Notes: generated by a model not told the origin, from the letters alone. A DNA stretch of 22,212 bases from Pseudomonadota bacterium (GCA_023428645.1 JAEYXD010000118.1:1-22212); one strand, 5' to 3'; positions 10,730-18,626 are shown, counted from the stretch's first letter. Numbers and translations are program-made.

Positions 10730-12226
10730 ATGTTGGGATCGCACCGGCAGAACACTCCCGCGGACGGGCTCGCTCATCGCGTTCTGAGCGAGCAGCTCGC
10801 GCTCATGTGCAGGCTCACGACATCGCCGCTGTTCGCGACGGTGCTCGCGGGCTTGCTGTTCGGCTGGCTGACGCTCGAGGATCACGGCCTGGTCGCGAGC
10901 GCCGCGTGGTATTGCACGCTGCTGGCCATAACGTTCGTTCGCTGGCGGGTCGCGCATGCCTATCTCGCGCAGCCGCAGCCCGCGGCGAACCTGTACCGCT
11001 GGCGGTTCGTCATGCTTGCGCTCGCGGCGGTCGCGGGCGCGGTATGGTCCATCCCCGGCTCGGTCATGCTGCCGAGCGACCGTGAGAAGGAAATCGTCGC
11101 GACGATCCTCATCATCGGCGCGACCGCCTCCGGCGTTGGTTCGCAGGCGCCGGTCCGGCATGCGTACGCGGCGCTGTTGATTCCGTTCGTGCTGCCGTAC
11201 GCGATCGTGCAGTTCCTGCTGGGCGGCAGCCGCGTGATCTCCGGTCTCGCGATGCTCCTTTATATTCCCGTCGTACTCGTGATCGCGTATCGCCAGACGG
11301 ACTCGGTCGAGCGGCAGATCCGCCTCGCGTTCGAGAACGAAGCGCTCGCGAACGAGCTGCGGCACGAGCGCGATCGCGCGAATCAGGCGAACGTCGAGCT
11401 GCAGGAGCAGATCGAACAGCAGCGGCGCTCGACCGAGCACATCGCAAGCCTGAACCGCGATCTCGAACTGCAGGCGCTGGAGCTGCGCCGGGCGAATAGC
11501 GATCTCGAGGGCTTTTCTTATTCCGTCTCGCACGATCTGCGCGCTCCCCTGCGCGCGATCCACGGCTTCGCCAGCCTGCTCGCGCCGAAGCTGCAGTCGC
11601 AAGGCGATCCGGAAGCACGGCACTACCTCGCGCGCATCAACGACAACATCCTGCGCATGTCGACGCTCATCGACGACTTGCTCGCGTTCTCCAAATGCGG
11701 CCGGCAGCCGCTGGAGGTGTCGCGCCTCGACATGGAATCGCTCGCCCGCACGGCGGCGAACGAGGCCGTATCGGCTCACGACGTGCGGCAGGCGCCGGAA
11801 ATCGTGATCGAGGCACTCCCCGCCGCATGGGGCGATCCGCATCTACTCCTGCAGGTGTGGCGCAATCTGCTCGACAACGCCGTGAAGTATTCGAGCAAGG
11901 TCGACACACCGCGCATCGTCGTCAGCGGCCGGGCGGGCGACGGGCGCGTCGTGTTCGAAGTCAGCGACAACGGCGTCGGCTTCGATGCGCGCTACAGCGA
12001 GGCGTTGTTTGGCGTGTTCCAACGCCTGCACCGCATCAGCGAATATCCGGGGTCGGGCGTGGGGCTCGCGATCGTCGAGCGCATCGTGACCCGGCATGAC
12101 GGCCAGGTCTGGGCGCGCTCGCGACCGAACGAAGGAGCGACGTTCGGCTTTTCGCTGCCGGCCGCGGAGCGGCGTGCGGACGTGGCGCAGCGGGCACGAG
12201 TCGAGCGTGCGATGAGCGATGAATGA
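10730..12226 (+). CDS. Membrane sensor histidine kinase
   Basis: 498 residues. The N-terminal part (about 33-187) has five to six hydrophobic segments with short loops, a MASE-like membrane sensor module without a large periplasmic domain. A Glu/Arg-rich coiled coil (about 190-260) follows, then the DHp helix with His268 in SYSVSHDLRAPLRAI, the form common in phytochrome-like kinases. The ATPase domain has N-box Asn379/Asn383, G1 DNGVGF (413-418), the F-box region FQRLHRISEYPG and G2 GSGVGL (441-446). There is no receiver domain and no adjacent response regulator, so it is an orphan kinase. It starts 68 bp after the amidohydrolase and may be co-transcribed. The ribosome site (AGGA 10713-10716) is rather far from the ATG, so the start is only probable. 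Confidence 0.92.
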   Translation: MLGSHRQNTPADGLAHRVLSEQLALMCRLTTSPLFATVLAGLLFGWLTLEDHGLVASAAWYCTLLAITFVRWRVAHAYLAQPQPAANLYRWRFVMLALAAVAGAVWSIPGSVMLPSDREKEIVATILIIGATASGVGSQAPVRHAYAALLIPFVLPYAIVQFLLGGSRVISGLAMLLYIPVVLVIAYRQTDSVERQIRLAFENEALANELRHERDRANQANVELQEQIEQQRRSTEHIASLNRDLELQALELRRANSDLEGFSYSVSHDLRAPLRAIHGFASLLAPKLQSQGDPEARHYLARINDNILRMSTLIDDLLAFSKCGRQPLEVSRLDMESLARTAANEAVSAHDVRQAPEIVIEALPAAWGDPHLLLQVWRNLLDNAVKYSSKVDTPRIVVSGRAGDGRVVFEVSDNGVGFDARYSEALFGVFQRLHRISEYPGSGVGLAIVERIVTRHDGQVWARSRPNEGATFGFSLPAAERRADVAQRARVERAMSDE

Positions 12227-12255
12227 CGGCGTCGCGTCTGGTCGTCACCGCCATG

Positions 12256-12289
12256 AAAAAGGCCGCCGACGCGATGCGTTGGCGGCCTT
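12256..12289 (-). terminator. Intrinsic terminator of the small Cys protein gene
   Basis: On the minus strand a 14-bp stem (12259-12272 with 12276-12289, one G-T wobble, 3-nt loop) runs straight into TTTTT (complement of 12256-12260), 24 bp after the stop of the 12313-12669 gene. Read on the plus strand the hairpin is followed only by TTCG, so it terminates best for the minus gene but may also help the converging kinase. Confidence 0.8.
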
Positions 12290-12312
12290 CGTATTCGACG
12301 ATGAACGCGCGT

Positions 12313-12669
12313 TTACTTGTCCGCGAGCATCTCTTCCTTGTCGGACGACGCGGCGAGCCGATTGCACGTCTCGATCGAGCCCTTCGTCATTTCGCGGCCG
12401 CGGCTCGTGTAGCCAGTGAGCTCGCCGAGCGCTTCCGCAACCTTGCGGCATTCCTTCACTTGCGAGTCGAGCGTCGAGCGGCGCTCCGCCTTGCCCGTGC
12501 ACTTCGTGCCTTCGCACTTCCAGGTCACGCCGTCGATCGTCACCTCGGAAGGAGCGGCCACCGCCTTGGCCAGCGTCGCTTCACCCGAGAACGGCGGCGC
12601 TGCGGCCATGGAACCTGCGCTCGCAACCAACAGCATCGCGGCCACACCCATCAGTAAACGGTTTTTCAT
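12313..12669 (-). CDS. Small secreted four-cysteine protein (CC_3452-like)
   Basis: 118 residues. Signal peptide of about 23 residues (MKNRLLMG, then a hydrophobic core ending SMAAA), then a short mature domain with VTIDGVTWKCEGTKC (Cys52, Cys57), Cys74 (VKECRKVAEALG) and Cys102 (ETCNRLA). The spacing W-x-C-x4-C ... C-x-K-x5-LG ... G-R ... CN resembles the small CC_3452-family periplasmic proteins first named in Caulobacter, whose function is unknown. Two disulfides are likely. The longer frame back to 12807 adds 46 residues that would hide the signal peptide. The ATG at 12667-12669 has GGAGAG 6 nt upstream, which settles the start. Monocistronic, ending in a clear intrinsic terminator. Family assignment by resemblance. 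Confidence 0.82.
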   Translation of the reverse strand: MKNRLLMGVAAMLLVASAGSMAAAPPFSGEATLAKAVAAPSEVTIDGVTWKCEGTKCTGKAERRSTLDSQVKECRKVAEALGELTGYTSRGREMTKGSIETCNRLAASSDKEEMLADK

Positions 12670-12752
12670 CAGCAACTCTCCGAGTAAGTACGAAATCCCT
12701 GGCGCTATGTAACGTGCGCGGCGGAAGCGTACAGAAGACGCACCGTCGGGAT

Positions 12753-12763
12753 TTGTGACACAA
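12753..12763. promoter_or_regulatory. Perfect palindrome TTGTGACACAA in divergent intergenic region
   Basis: A 5+1+5 perfect inverted repeat in the 201-bp gap between the divergent small Cys protein and amine oxidase genes, 84 bp and 108 bp from their starts. It is of operator size, but no regulator family is identified and no strong promoter could be placed beside it. Confidence 0.25.
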
Positions 12764-12870
12764 CCGCGATTCGCGTCAGAAGAAACGTCGACTGCGCGCG
12801 GACGCACGCATTCTGTAAAGGCGGTGTCGCGCGCAGCGGAACTGCCGGCTTCGACATCGCTTTATCTGCC

Positions 12871-14205
12871 GTGACCAACCCCAAACATTCCCGTTTCGAC
12901 GTCCTCGTGATTGGTGCCGGCGCCGCCGGATTGGCGGCGGCATCGACCTTGAGCGATGCGGGCCGGCGCGTCTGCGTGCTCGAAGCGCGCGATCGCATCG
13001 GCGGACGGATCTTCAGCCGCATCGAGCCCGATGCACCGATCGCGCTCGAGCTTGGCGCCGAGTTCGTGCACGGACGCTCACAGGCGACGCAGCGCTGGCT
13101 GCGGCGCTTCAATACGGCACTCATCGATGCATCGGAAAACCGCTTCTCCATTCGCAACGGCAGGCTGTCGGACGCGGATCGAGTGTTCGACGAAATGAAG
13201 CACGGCCTCGAGCGCGTGCGCCGACCTAAACAGGACCTCTCGTTCGCGGATTTCCTGAACGGGCCCGCGCGCAAGACGCTCTCGCCACGCGCCCGCACGT
13301 TCGCGCGCGCGCTCGTCGAAGGTTTCGACGCCGCGGATGCGACGCGCGCCAGCACGCTGGACATCCTCGAGGAATGGAGCGGATCGAGCGCGGCGGATGC
13401 GCCGACGTTTCGTCCTCAAGGCGGTTACGGCGAGCTCGTCAGCGCGATGGCGGCCGATCTCGATCCAGCGCTCGCGCATCTGCACTTGAACACGGTCGTG
13501 AAGGAAGTCGAATGGCGGCGTGACTCGGTCATCGTGCGCGCGAGTCATTTCGGGCAAACGCTCGAATTCAAGGCGCCTCGCGCGATCGTCACGCTGCCGG
13601 TCGGGGTGCTGCAGCTCCCGGAACAAGCGCCTCATGCCGTGCGCTTCGAGCCGCCGCTCGCGCAAAAACAGCGCGCCCTGGCCGGGCTGGCCGCCGGCCC
13701 GGTGATCAAGGTGCTGCTGCATTTTCGCGAACCGTTCTGGGAGCAGCTCGACGGCGGCCGGCTGCGCGACGCCGCGTTCTTCCATGCCTATGGCGCCGAC
13801 TTTCCGACGTTCTGGACTGCGCTGCCGATTCGCGCGCCGCTGCTCGTCGCATGGTGTGCGGGCCCGAAGGCGTCGCGCTTGGCGGGCAGCGACGAGACGC
13901 AAGTCGTCGCCTGCGCGCTCGACAGCCTCACGACCCTGTTCGGCAAACGCTCCGGCGCATTCGACCAACTACGCGCGGCCCACGTCCACGACTGGCAGGC
14001 CGATCCTTTCGCGTGCGGGGCGTACAGCTTCGTGACCGTCGGCGCGAGCTCCGCCCGCAAGGAACTGGGGCGCCCCCTGCGCGATACGCTGTTTTTCGCG
14101 GGGGAGGCGACGGACACCAGCGGCGAAGCCGCGACGGTCGCCGGAGCCTTGCACAGCGGCGAGCAGGCGGCGCGGCGCATTCTCCGCGCGCTCGCGCGGT
14201 CCTGA
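12871..14205 (+). CDS. FAD-dependent amine oxidase family protein
   Basis: 444 residues, typical of flavin monoamine oxidase/polyamine oxidase relatives, which oxidise amines with O2 or another acceptor. The N-terminal Rossmann motif is VIGAGAAGLAAA (13-24), the ribose-binding acidic residue is Glu38, and the second FAD motif is EARDRIGGRIFS (38-49), followed by LGAEFVHG (61-68). A PQGGYGELV stretch precedes the third strand, and LFFAGEATD (407-415) near the C-terminus is the final FAD-binding motif. No signal peptide, so cytoplasmic. The start is GTG at 12871-12873; no good ribosome site precedes it, and no other in-frame start before the FAD motif looks better. Substrate unknown; other FAD-NAD(P) oxidoreductases share this fold. 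Confidence 0.88.
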   Translation: MTNPKHSRFDVLVIGAGAAGLAAASTLSDAGRRVCVLEARDRIGGRIFSRIEPDAPIALELGAEFVHGRSQATQRWLRRFNTALIDASENRFSIRNGRLSDADRVFDEMKHGLERVRRPKQDLSFADFLNGPARKTLSPRARTFARALVEGFDAADATRASTLDILEEWSGSSAADAPTFRPQGGYGELVSAMAADLDPALAHLHLNTVVKEVEWRRDSVIVRASHFGQTLEFKAPRAIVTLPVGVLQLPEQAPHAVRFEPPLAQKQRALAGLAAGPVIKVLLHFREPFWEQLDGGRLRDAAFFHAYGADFPTFWTALPIRAPLLVAWCAGPKASRLAGSDETQVVACALDSLTTLFGKRSGAFDQLRAAHVHDWQADPFACGAYSFVTVGASSARKELGRPLRDTLFFAGEATDTSGEAATVAGALHSGEQAARRILRALARS

Positions 14206-14235
14206 CGGCGAGGCCGGCTGCGCCTCACCTGCGGC

Positions 14236-14430
14236 TCAAGTGATCCAGTGGCTCTTGCTCCATTCGTCCGGCGGATTGTCGCGAGCGATCCGCTCCGGAT
14301 CGGCCGCCTCCCCCTTCTCGTAGCCTTGATCGAACTTGCTCCAGTGGAACACGACGAAGGTCAGCGCGACCGCCAACGCGATCAGACCCGCGATCAGCCA
14401 GAAATTTTCGGCGAATACTGCAGTGTCCAT
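14236..14430 (-). CDS. Small single-helix membrane protein divergent from the oxidase operon
   Basis: 64 residues: a short N-terminus (MDTAVFAENF), one strongly hydrophobic helix (about 11-28), then a charged tail (WSKFDQGYEKGEAADPERIARDN) ending PPDEWSKSHWIT. I do not recognise a family. The ATG at 14428-14430 has GGGGGAG about 11 nt upstream. The longer frame to 14550 has no better start. Size and topology resemble small accessory subunits of heme-copper oxidases (CcoQ-like), and it is the nearest divergent gene to the cytochrome oxidase operon, but that role is only inference. It converges on the amine oxidase 30 bp away, with no clear terminator between. Confidence 0.65.
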   Translation of the reverse strand: MDTAVFAENFWLIAGLIALAVALTFVVFHWSKFDQGYEKGEAADPERIARDNPPDEWSKSHWIT

Positions 14431-14561
14431 ATTCTCGTTGCTCCCCCTAAAGTAGCCAGTATCACGCAACCCCACGTCTACTCCTTGTTCGTTGCGTTGA
14501 CAACGGTACGAAGCCCGGTGACATCCGAATAGCCGCTTCGCAATGGGCACCAGGCACTAAC

Positions 14562-14579
14562 TTGCTGCAATTGCACAAA
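14562..14579. promoter_or_regulatory. Overlapping palindromes upstream of oxidase promoter
   Basis: TTGC-T-GCAA (14562-14570) overlaps the perfect 10-bp palindrome TGCAATTGCA (14566-14575). It lies about 50 bp upstream of the candidate -35, a place typical for an activator site. No regulator identified. Confidence 0.3.
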
Positions 14580-14622
14580 ACCGGTGGACATCTCAACGGT
14601 CGCGCACCGCCACAACCCACCA

Positions 14623-14651
14623 CTGACAATCGCGAAATTTTGGTCTATGTT
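14623..14651 (+). promoter_or_regulatory. Candidate sigma-70 promoter of the oxidase operon
   Basis: CTGACA (14623-14628, five of six to TTGACA), exactly 17 bp, then TATGTT (14646-14651, four of six to TATAAT). Transcription would start near 14658 and give a leader of about 115 nt before the subunit II start. Confidence 0.45.
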
Positions 14652-14660
14652 CAAAGACCA
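14641..14660. repeat. Inverted repeat overlapping the -10 of the oxidase promoter
   Basis: TGGTCT (14641-14646) and AGACCA (14655-14660) are perfect inverted arms around 8 nt. The candidate -10 starts in the left arm and fills part of the spacer. This placement would suit a repressor operator. Confidence 0.35.
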
Positions 14661-14759
14661 CAGGGACAGTGAGTCTGCAAGAGCGCAGACGCCGTGAGCG
14701 CACAAGGCATGATGCAGCGCGATGTCGATTGCTTTTGTCCTGCTCATGCGATTCATAAG

Positions 14760-14766
14760 AAGGGGG
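14760..14766 (+). promoter_or_regulatory. Shine-Dalgarno deciding the subunit II start
   Basis: AAGGGGG lies 6 nt before ATG 14773-14775. The two upstream in-frame ATGs (14722, 14746) have nothing comparable, so 14773 is preferred; it also begins right at the first hydrophobic helix. Confidence 0.7.
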
Positions 14767-14772
14767 CGACAA

Positions 14773-16125
14773 ATGGCATTTGCGTTGGTGTTGGTCCTGC
14801 TCGTCATCGGTACGCTGCTGTTCCATTTCCTGAGCCCCTGGTGGTTCACTCCCATCGCTTCGAATTGGCAAACCGTGGACGACACGGTGCACGTCACGTT
14901 CTGGGTCACCGGCATCGTGTTCGTGCTCGTGAACGCCTTTCTTGCGTATGCGGTGTATCGATACCGGCACCGCAAAGGACAAAAAGCCCATTACGAGCCT
15001 GAAAACAAGAAGCTCGAGTGGTGGCTCACGGGCGTCACGACGGTCGGCATCGCGGCAATGCTGGCGCCCGGCCTTGCGGTCTGGGCGAAATTCGTGACGG
15101 TGCCGGAAGACGCCTCGGCCGTCGAAGTCGTGGGGCAGCAGTGGAATTGGAGCTATCGCCTGCCGGGCCGTGACGGCCAGCTCGGCAAGACCGACGTCCG
15201 CCTGGTGTCGCTCGACAACCCCTACGGCATCGACGTGAACGACCCCGTCGGTCAAGACGACGTGCTCGTCGCCTCCCCGCAGCTGCATCTGCCGCTCGAC
15301 AAGCCGGTGAAGCTGCTGCTGCGGGCGAAGGACGTGAACCATCAGTTCGCCGTGCCGCAGTTCCGCGTGAAGATGGACATGGTGCCTGGCATGGTCACCT
15401 ATTTCTGGTTCACGCCGACTCGGACCGGCGAATTCGACGCGCTGTGCGAGCAACTGTGCGGCCTCGCGCACTACATCATGCGCGGTCGCGTCGTCGTCGA
15501 AGAGCAGGAAAAGTACGAGCAATGGCTCGCCGCGCAACCGACGTTCGCGAAGGCGCGCGCCGAGATCGCCGGCGACGCAACCGCCGGCCAGGCCCTGTTC
15601 GCCACCTGCAGCGCTTGTCATGGCGCGCAGGGCGAAGGCAATCGCGACATGAATGCGCCGAAGCTGAGCGGCCAGGCCGCCTGGTACCTCGTGCGACAGC
15701 TCCAGGATTTCAAGAACGGCAGGCGCGGCGTACACGACGGCGACACCTTCGGCAAACAGATGGTGCCGTTCGCGAGCATGCTGGCCGACGACGCGGCGGT
15801 CAGGAACGTCGTCGCGCACATCACCACCCTTCCCGACACTCGTCCCGCCGCGACTGTCTTCGGCAATCCCGAGGAAGGCCGCGAGCTGTTCGCGACCTGC
15901 GCGGCCTGCCACGGCGACAAGGGACAAGGCATCTGGTCGACGCGCGCGCCGCGCCTGTCGAACCAGAGCGATTGGTACATGTCGCGTCAGCTGAAGAACT
16001 TCCGCGACGGCGTGCGCGGCGCGCATCGCGAAAGCTTCGATGGCGCGCAAATGGCCGCGATCGCGAAAGTGCTGACCAACGACGCCGCAATCAACGACCT
16101 GATCGACTACGTGCACACGCTCTAG
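14773..16125 (+). CDS. coxB: Cytochrome c oxidase subunit II fused to two cytochrome c domains
   Basis: 450 residues. Three hydrophobic helices (about 2-20, 41-62, 84-105), one more than the usual two, precede a periplasmic CuA domain. The docking motif is QQWNWSY (122-128). CuA ligands: His190, Cys225, Cys229, His233, Met236 (CEQLCGLAHYIM). The loop Glu of A-type enzymes (CSELC) is Gln227 here, as in Thermus ba3. After a linker come two heme c sites, CSACH (279-283) and CAACH (376-380), with candidate Met ligands near 330/336 and 427. It takes electrons from the cytochrome pool and passes them via heme c to CuA and subunit I. The fused diheme tail would let it work without a soluble cytochrome c. 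Similar to CoxM of the rhizobial alternative oxidase. 48 bp before subunit I; first gene of the operon. Confidence 0.94.
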   Translation: MAFALVLVLLVIGTLLFHFLSPWWFTPIASNWQTVDDTVHVTFWVTGIVFVLVNAFLAYAVYRYRHRKGQKAHYEPENKKLEWWLTGVTTVGIAAMLAPGLAVWAKFVTVPEDASAVEVVGQQWNWSYRLPGRDGQLGKTDVRLVSLDNPYGIDVNDPVGQDDVLVASPQLHLPLDKPVKLLLRAKDVNHQFAVPQFRVKMDMVPGMVTYFWFTPTRTGEFDALCEQLCGLAHYIMRGRVVVEEQEKYEQWLAAQPTFAKARAEIAGDATAGQALFATCSACHGAQGEGNRDMNAPKLSGQAAWYLVRQLQDFKNGRRGVHDGDTFGKQMVPFASMLADDAAVRNVVAHITTLPDTRPAATVFGNPEEGRELFATCAACHGDKGQGIWSTRAPRLSNQSDWYMSRQLKNFRDGVRGAHRESFDGAQMAAIAKVLTNDAAINDLIDYVHTL

Positions 16126-16173
16126 CCGCCAACCGCTGGGCGCCCGTCGCGACCAGCTCTCTTCGGGGGACTT

Positions 16174-17943
16174 ATGGCTTTCGTTGCTATCGCCGATCGC
16201 GATCACGAACACGCGCATGACGAGCCGCGCACCTGGATTCGCAAGTACGTCTGGAGCCAGGACCACAAGGTCATCGCGATTCAGTACGGCGTAGTCGCCA
16301 TCGCCATCGGGCTCGTTGCGCTCGTGATGTCCGTACTCATGCGGCTGCAGATCGGCTTCCCGCACGCGCTCTCCTTCATCGCGCCGCAGGACTATTACCA
16401 GTTCATCACCATGCACGGGATGATCATGGTGATCTACCTGCTCACGGCCCTGTTTCTCGGCGGCTTCGGCAACTACCTCATCCCGCTCATGTGCGGCGCG
16501 CGGGACATGGTGTTCCCGTACATGAACATGCTGAGCTTCTGGTTCTATCTCCTCGCGGTGCTGGTGCTGGTGGGCGGCTTTTTCGTTCCCGGCGGGCCGA
16601 CCGGCGCGGGCTGGACGCTGTATCCGCCGCAGGCGATCGCCCCCGGCACGCCAGGCGTGACGTGGGGCATCATCAGCATGCTGGCCTCCCTCGCGATCTT
16701 CATCGTCGCGTTCACGATGGGCGGCCTCAACTACGTGACGACCGTGCTGCAGGCACGCTGCCGCGGCATGACGCTCATGCGTCTGCCGCTCACGGTATGG
16801 GGCATCTTCACGGCGTCGGTGCTGGGTCTGCTCGCATTCCCCGCCCTGTTCGTCTCGGCGGTCATGATGACGCTCGACTCCGTCATCGGCACGAGCTTCT
16901 TCATGCCCGCGATGTCCTCGATGGGCGAGACGCCGGCGTACAGCGGCGGCAGCCCGCTCCTGTTCCAGCACTTGTTCTGGTTCTTCGGCCATCCCGAGGT
17001 GTACATCGTCGCGCTGCCGGCGTTCGGCATCGTCTCGGACCTCCTGGCCACGCACGCGCGCCGCAACATCTTCGGCTACCGGATGATGGTGTGGGCGATT
17101 CTGGCGATCGCCTGCCTGTCGTTCGTCGTGTGGGCGCACCACATGTACGTCAGCGGCATGAATCCGTATTTCGGCTTCTTCTTCGCGACGACGACGCTCA
17201 TCATCGCCGTGCCGACGGCCATCAAGGTCTATAACTGGGTGCTCACGATCTGGCGCGGCGACGTGCACCTCACCGTGCCGATGCTGTTCGCGATCGGCTT
17301 CATCTTCACGTTCATCAACGGCGGCTTGACCGGGCTGTTTCTCGGCAACGTCACGGTCGACGTGCCGCTGTCCGGCACGTACTTCGTCGTCGCGCACTTC
17401 CACATGGTGATGGGCGTGTCGCCGATCCTCGTCGTGTTCGGCGCGATCTATCACTGGTACCCGAAGATCACCGGCCGCATGCTCGACGAGACGCTCGGCA
17501 AGTGGCATTTCTGGCTCACCTTCCTCGGCACGTATTCGATCTACCTGCCGATGCACTACCTCGGCATCCTCGGCGTGCCGCGCCGCTACTACGCCTACGA
17601 CAACAGCATCGAGTTCATCCCCGCCTCGGTGCACTTCGCGAACGAGTGGATCTCGATCTCGGCCGTGATCGTCGCGGCCGTGCAGATGATCTTCCTGTTC
17701 AACCTGATCTGGTCGTTGCGTCACGGCAAGGCAGCCGGCCCGAACCCCTGGCACGCGACGACCCTCGAATGGCAGACGCCGGATACGCCGCCGAAGCACG
17801 GCAACTGGGGCAAGGACCTGCCCGTCGTGTATCGCTGGGCCTATGACTACAGCGTGCCGGGCGCACCCGAGGACTTCATCCCGCAGAACGTGCCGCCCAG
17901 CGCCGAGGCGCCAGTCCACGAGCACGTGAGAGCGACGCCGTGA
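16174..17943 (+). CDS. ctaD: Cytochrome c oxidase subunit I (A1-type heme-copper oxidase)
   Basis: 589 residues with 12 core helices; reduces O2 to water and pumps protons. Low-spin heme ligands His81 and His410; high-spin heme His408 (VAHFHMVM); CuB ligands His273, His322, His323, with Tyr277 as cross-link partner. GHPEV with Glu275 marks the A1 class. D-channel Asn100, Asp111 and Asn118 are kept (the next Asn is Met119); K-channel Lys351 with Thr348; heme-propionate Arg470-Arg471. Two oddities. Where most A-type enzymes read His-Asp before TYFVVAHFH (the Mg/Mn ligands), this one reads Ser400-Gly401. And the GTSFF to PLLFQHLFWFFGHPEV loop carries extra Met/Ser-rich residues (243-260). Start ATG with GGGGGA just upstream. 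Its TGA overlaps the next gene's GTG (GTGA). Related to CoxN. Confidence 0.96.
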   Translation: MAFVAIADRDHEHAHDEPRTWIRKYVWSQDHKVIAIQYGVVAIAIGLVALVMSVLMRLQIGFPHALSFIAPQDYYQFITMHGMIMVIYLLTALFLGGFGNYLIPLMCGARDMVFPYMNMLSFWFYLLAVLVLVGGFFVPGGPTGAGWTLYPPQAIAPGTPGVTWGIISMLASLAIFIVAFTMGGLNYVTTVLQARCRGMTLMRLPLTVWGIFTASVLGLLAFPALFVSAVMMTLDSVIGTSFFMPAMSSMGETPAYSGGSPLLFQHLFWFFGHPEVYIVALPAFGIVSDLLATHARRNIFGYRMMVWAILAIACLSFVVWAHHMYVSGMNPYFGFFFATTTLIIAVPTAIKVYNWVLTIWRGDVHLTVPMLFAIGFIFTFINGGLTGLFLGNVTVDVPLSGTYFVVAHFHMVMGVSPILVVFGAIYHWYPKITGRMLDETLGKWHFWLTFLGTYSIYLPMHYLGILGVPRRYYAYDNSIEFIPASVHFANEWISISAVIVAAVQMIFLFNLIWSLRHGKAAGPNPWHATTLEWQTPDTPPKHGNWGKDLPVVYRWAYDYSVPGAPEDFIPQNVPPSAEAPVHEHVRATP

Positions 17944-18626
17944 GCATCACGGTCGCGTTCGGCGCGCTGATCGCGGGCATCGTCGTCTGGGCGCTCATCG
18001 TGCGACAGCTCACTGTGAAACCGTGGGAGCTGTCGGTCGCGAGCGGTCCGGACGAAGCACCGCAAGCATCGCGATTCGCGACCGTGAAGTTCGGCCTGTG
18101 GGCGTTCCTGGCGGTCGTCACGTCGCTGTTTGCACTGTTCATTTCCGCCTACTACATGCGCATGGGGGGTCACGGGCACGAGGCCGCGCCCGACTGGGCG
18201 CCCATCAGCGAACCGCGCATTCTCTGGTTCAATTCCGCGCTGCTCGTCGCAGGCAGCGTCGCAATGCAGTGGGCGCGCGCGAATGTGCTGCGCGGTCGCG
18301 GCCGTGCCGCGTTCGAGACGCTGCTCGTCGCCGGCCTCGCGACGCTCGCCTTTCTCGGCGGCCAATTCTTCGCGTGGCGGCAGCTCGAGGCGAGCGGCTT
18401 CTTCAGCCCGAGCAATCCGGCGCTCGCGTTCTTTTTCGTGCTCACCGCGGTGCACGGCCTGCACCTGCTCGGCGGCTTGTTCGTCTGGGCGCGTACGCTC
18501 GTGCGAATGCGCAAGCGCGATTTCGAGCTGATCGAAGCGCGATTCAGCATCGAGCTGTGCGCCATTTATTGGCACTACCTGTTGATCGTCTGGCTCGCGT
18601 TGTTCGCGGTGCTGTTGTCGACCTGA
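17940..18626 (+). CDS. Cytochrome c oxidase subunit III, first copy (CoxO-like)
   Basis: 228 residues with about five to six hydrophobic helices. COX3 landmarks are present but divergent: WAFLAVVTSLFALFISAYYM, TLAFLGGQFFAWRQL (helix with the GQ-x-EW-like motif), FFVLTAVHGLHLLGG (usual GFHGLHV) and the closing YWHYLLIVWLALF (usual YWHFVDVVW). Subunit III stabilises subunit I and supports proton uptake. The first helix and long cytoplasmic loop (20-50) are unlike standard subunit III. Starts at GTG (17940-17942) within the stop of subunit I, so translation is coupled. It is followed 17 bp later by a second, different subunit III; the pair is the arrangement of coxO/coxP. Confident family call; division of labour between the copies is unknown. 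Confidence 0.9.
   Translation: MSITVAFGALIAGIVVWALIVRQLTVKPWELSVASGPDEAPQASRFATVKFGLWAFLAVVTSLFALFISAYYMRMGGHGHEAAPDWAPISEPRILWFNSALLVAGSVAMQWARANVLRGRGRAAFETLLVAGLATLAFLGGQFFAWRQLEASGFFSPSNPALAFFFVLTAVHGLHLLGGLFVWARTLVRMRKRDFELIEARFSIELCAIYWHYLLIVWLALFAVLLST

Larger units (their letters stand above)
14431..14772. other. Intergenic control region of the oxidase operon
   Basis: This 342-bp gap holds the divergent start region of the 64-aa gene and the leader of the oxidase operon. Inside are a palindrome cluster (14562-14579), a promoter-like pair (14623-14651), an inverted repeat over the -10 (14641-14660) and the Shine-Dalgarno before 14773. Short frames in it show no coding character. Confidence 0.6.

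Noticed and set aside
14497..14525. TTGACA as -35 of the oxidase operon
   Set aside because: A perfect -35 hexamer, but no acceptable -10 lies 16-18 bp downstream; the pair at 14623-14651 fits better.
14593..17925. 1110-codon open frame antisense to the oxidase operon
   Set aside because: It lies exactly opposite genes with full catalytic motifs, is extremely rich in Arg/His/Asp/Glu with no domain, and is what G/C-rich third positions produce on the complementary strand.
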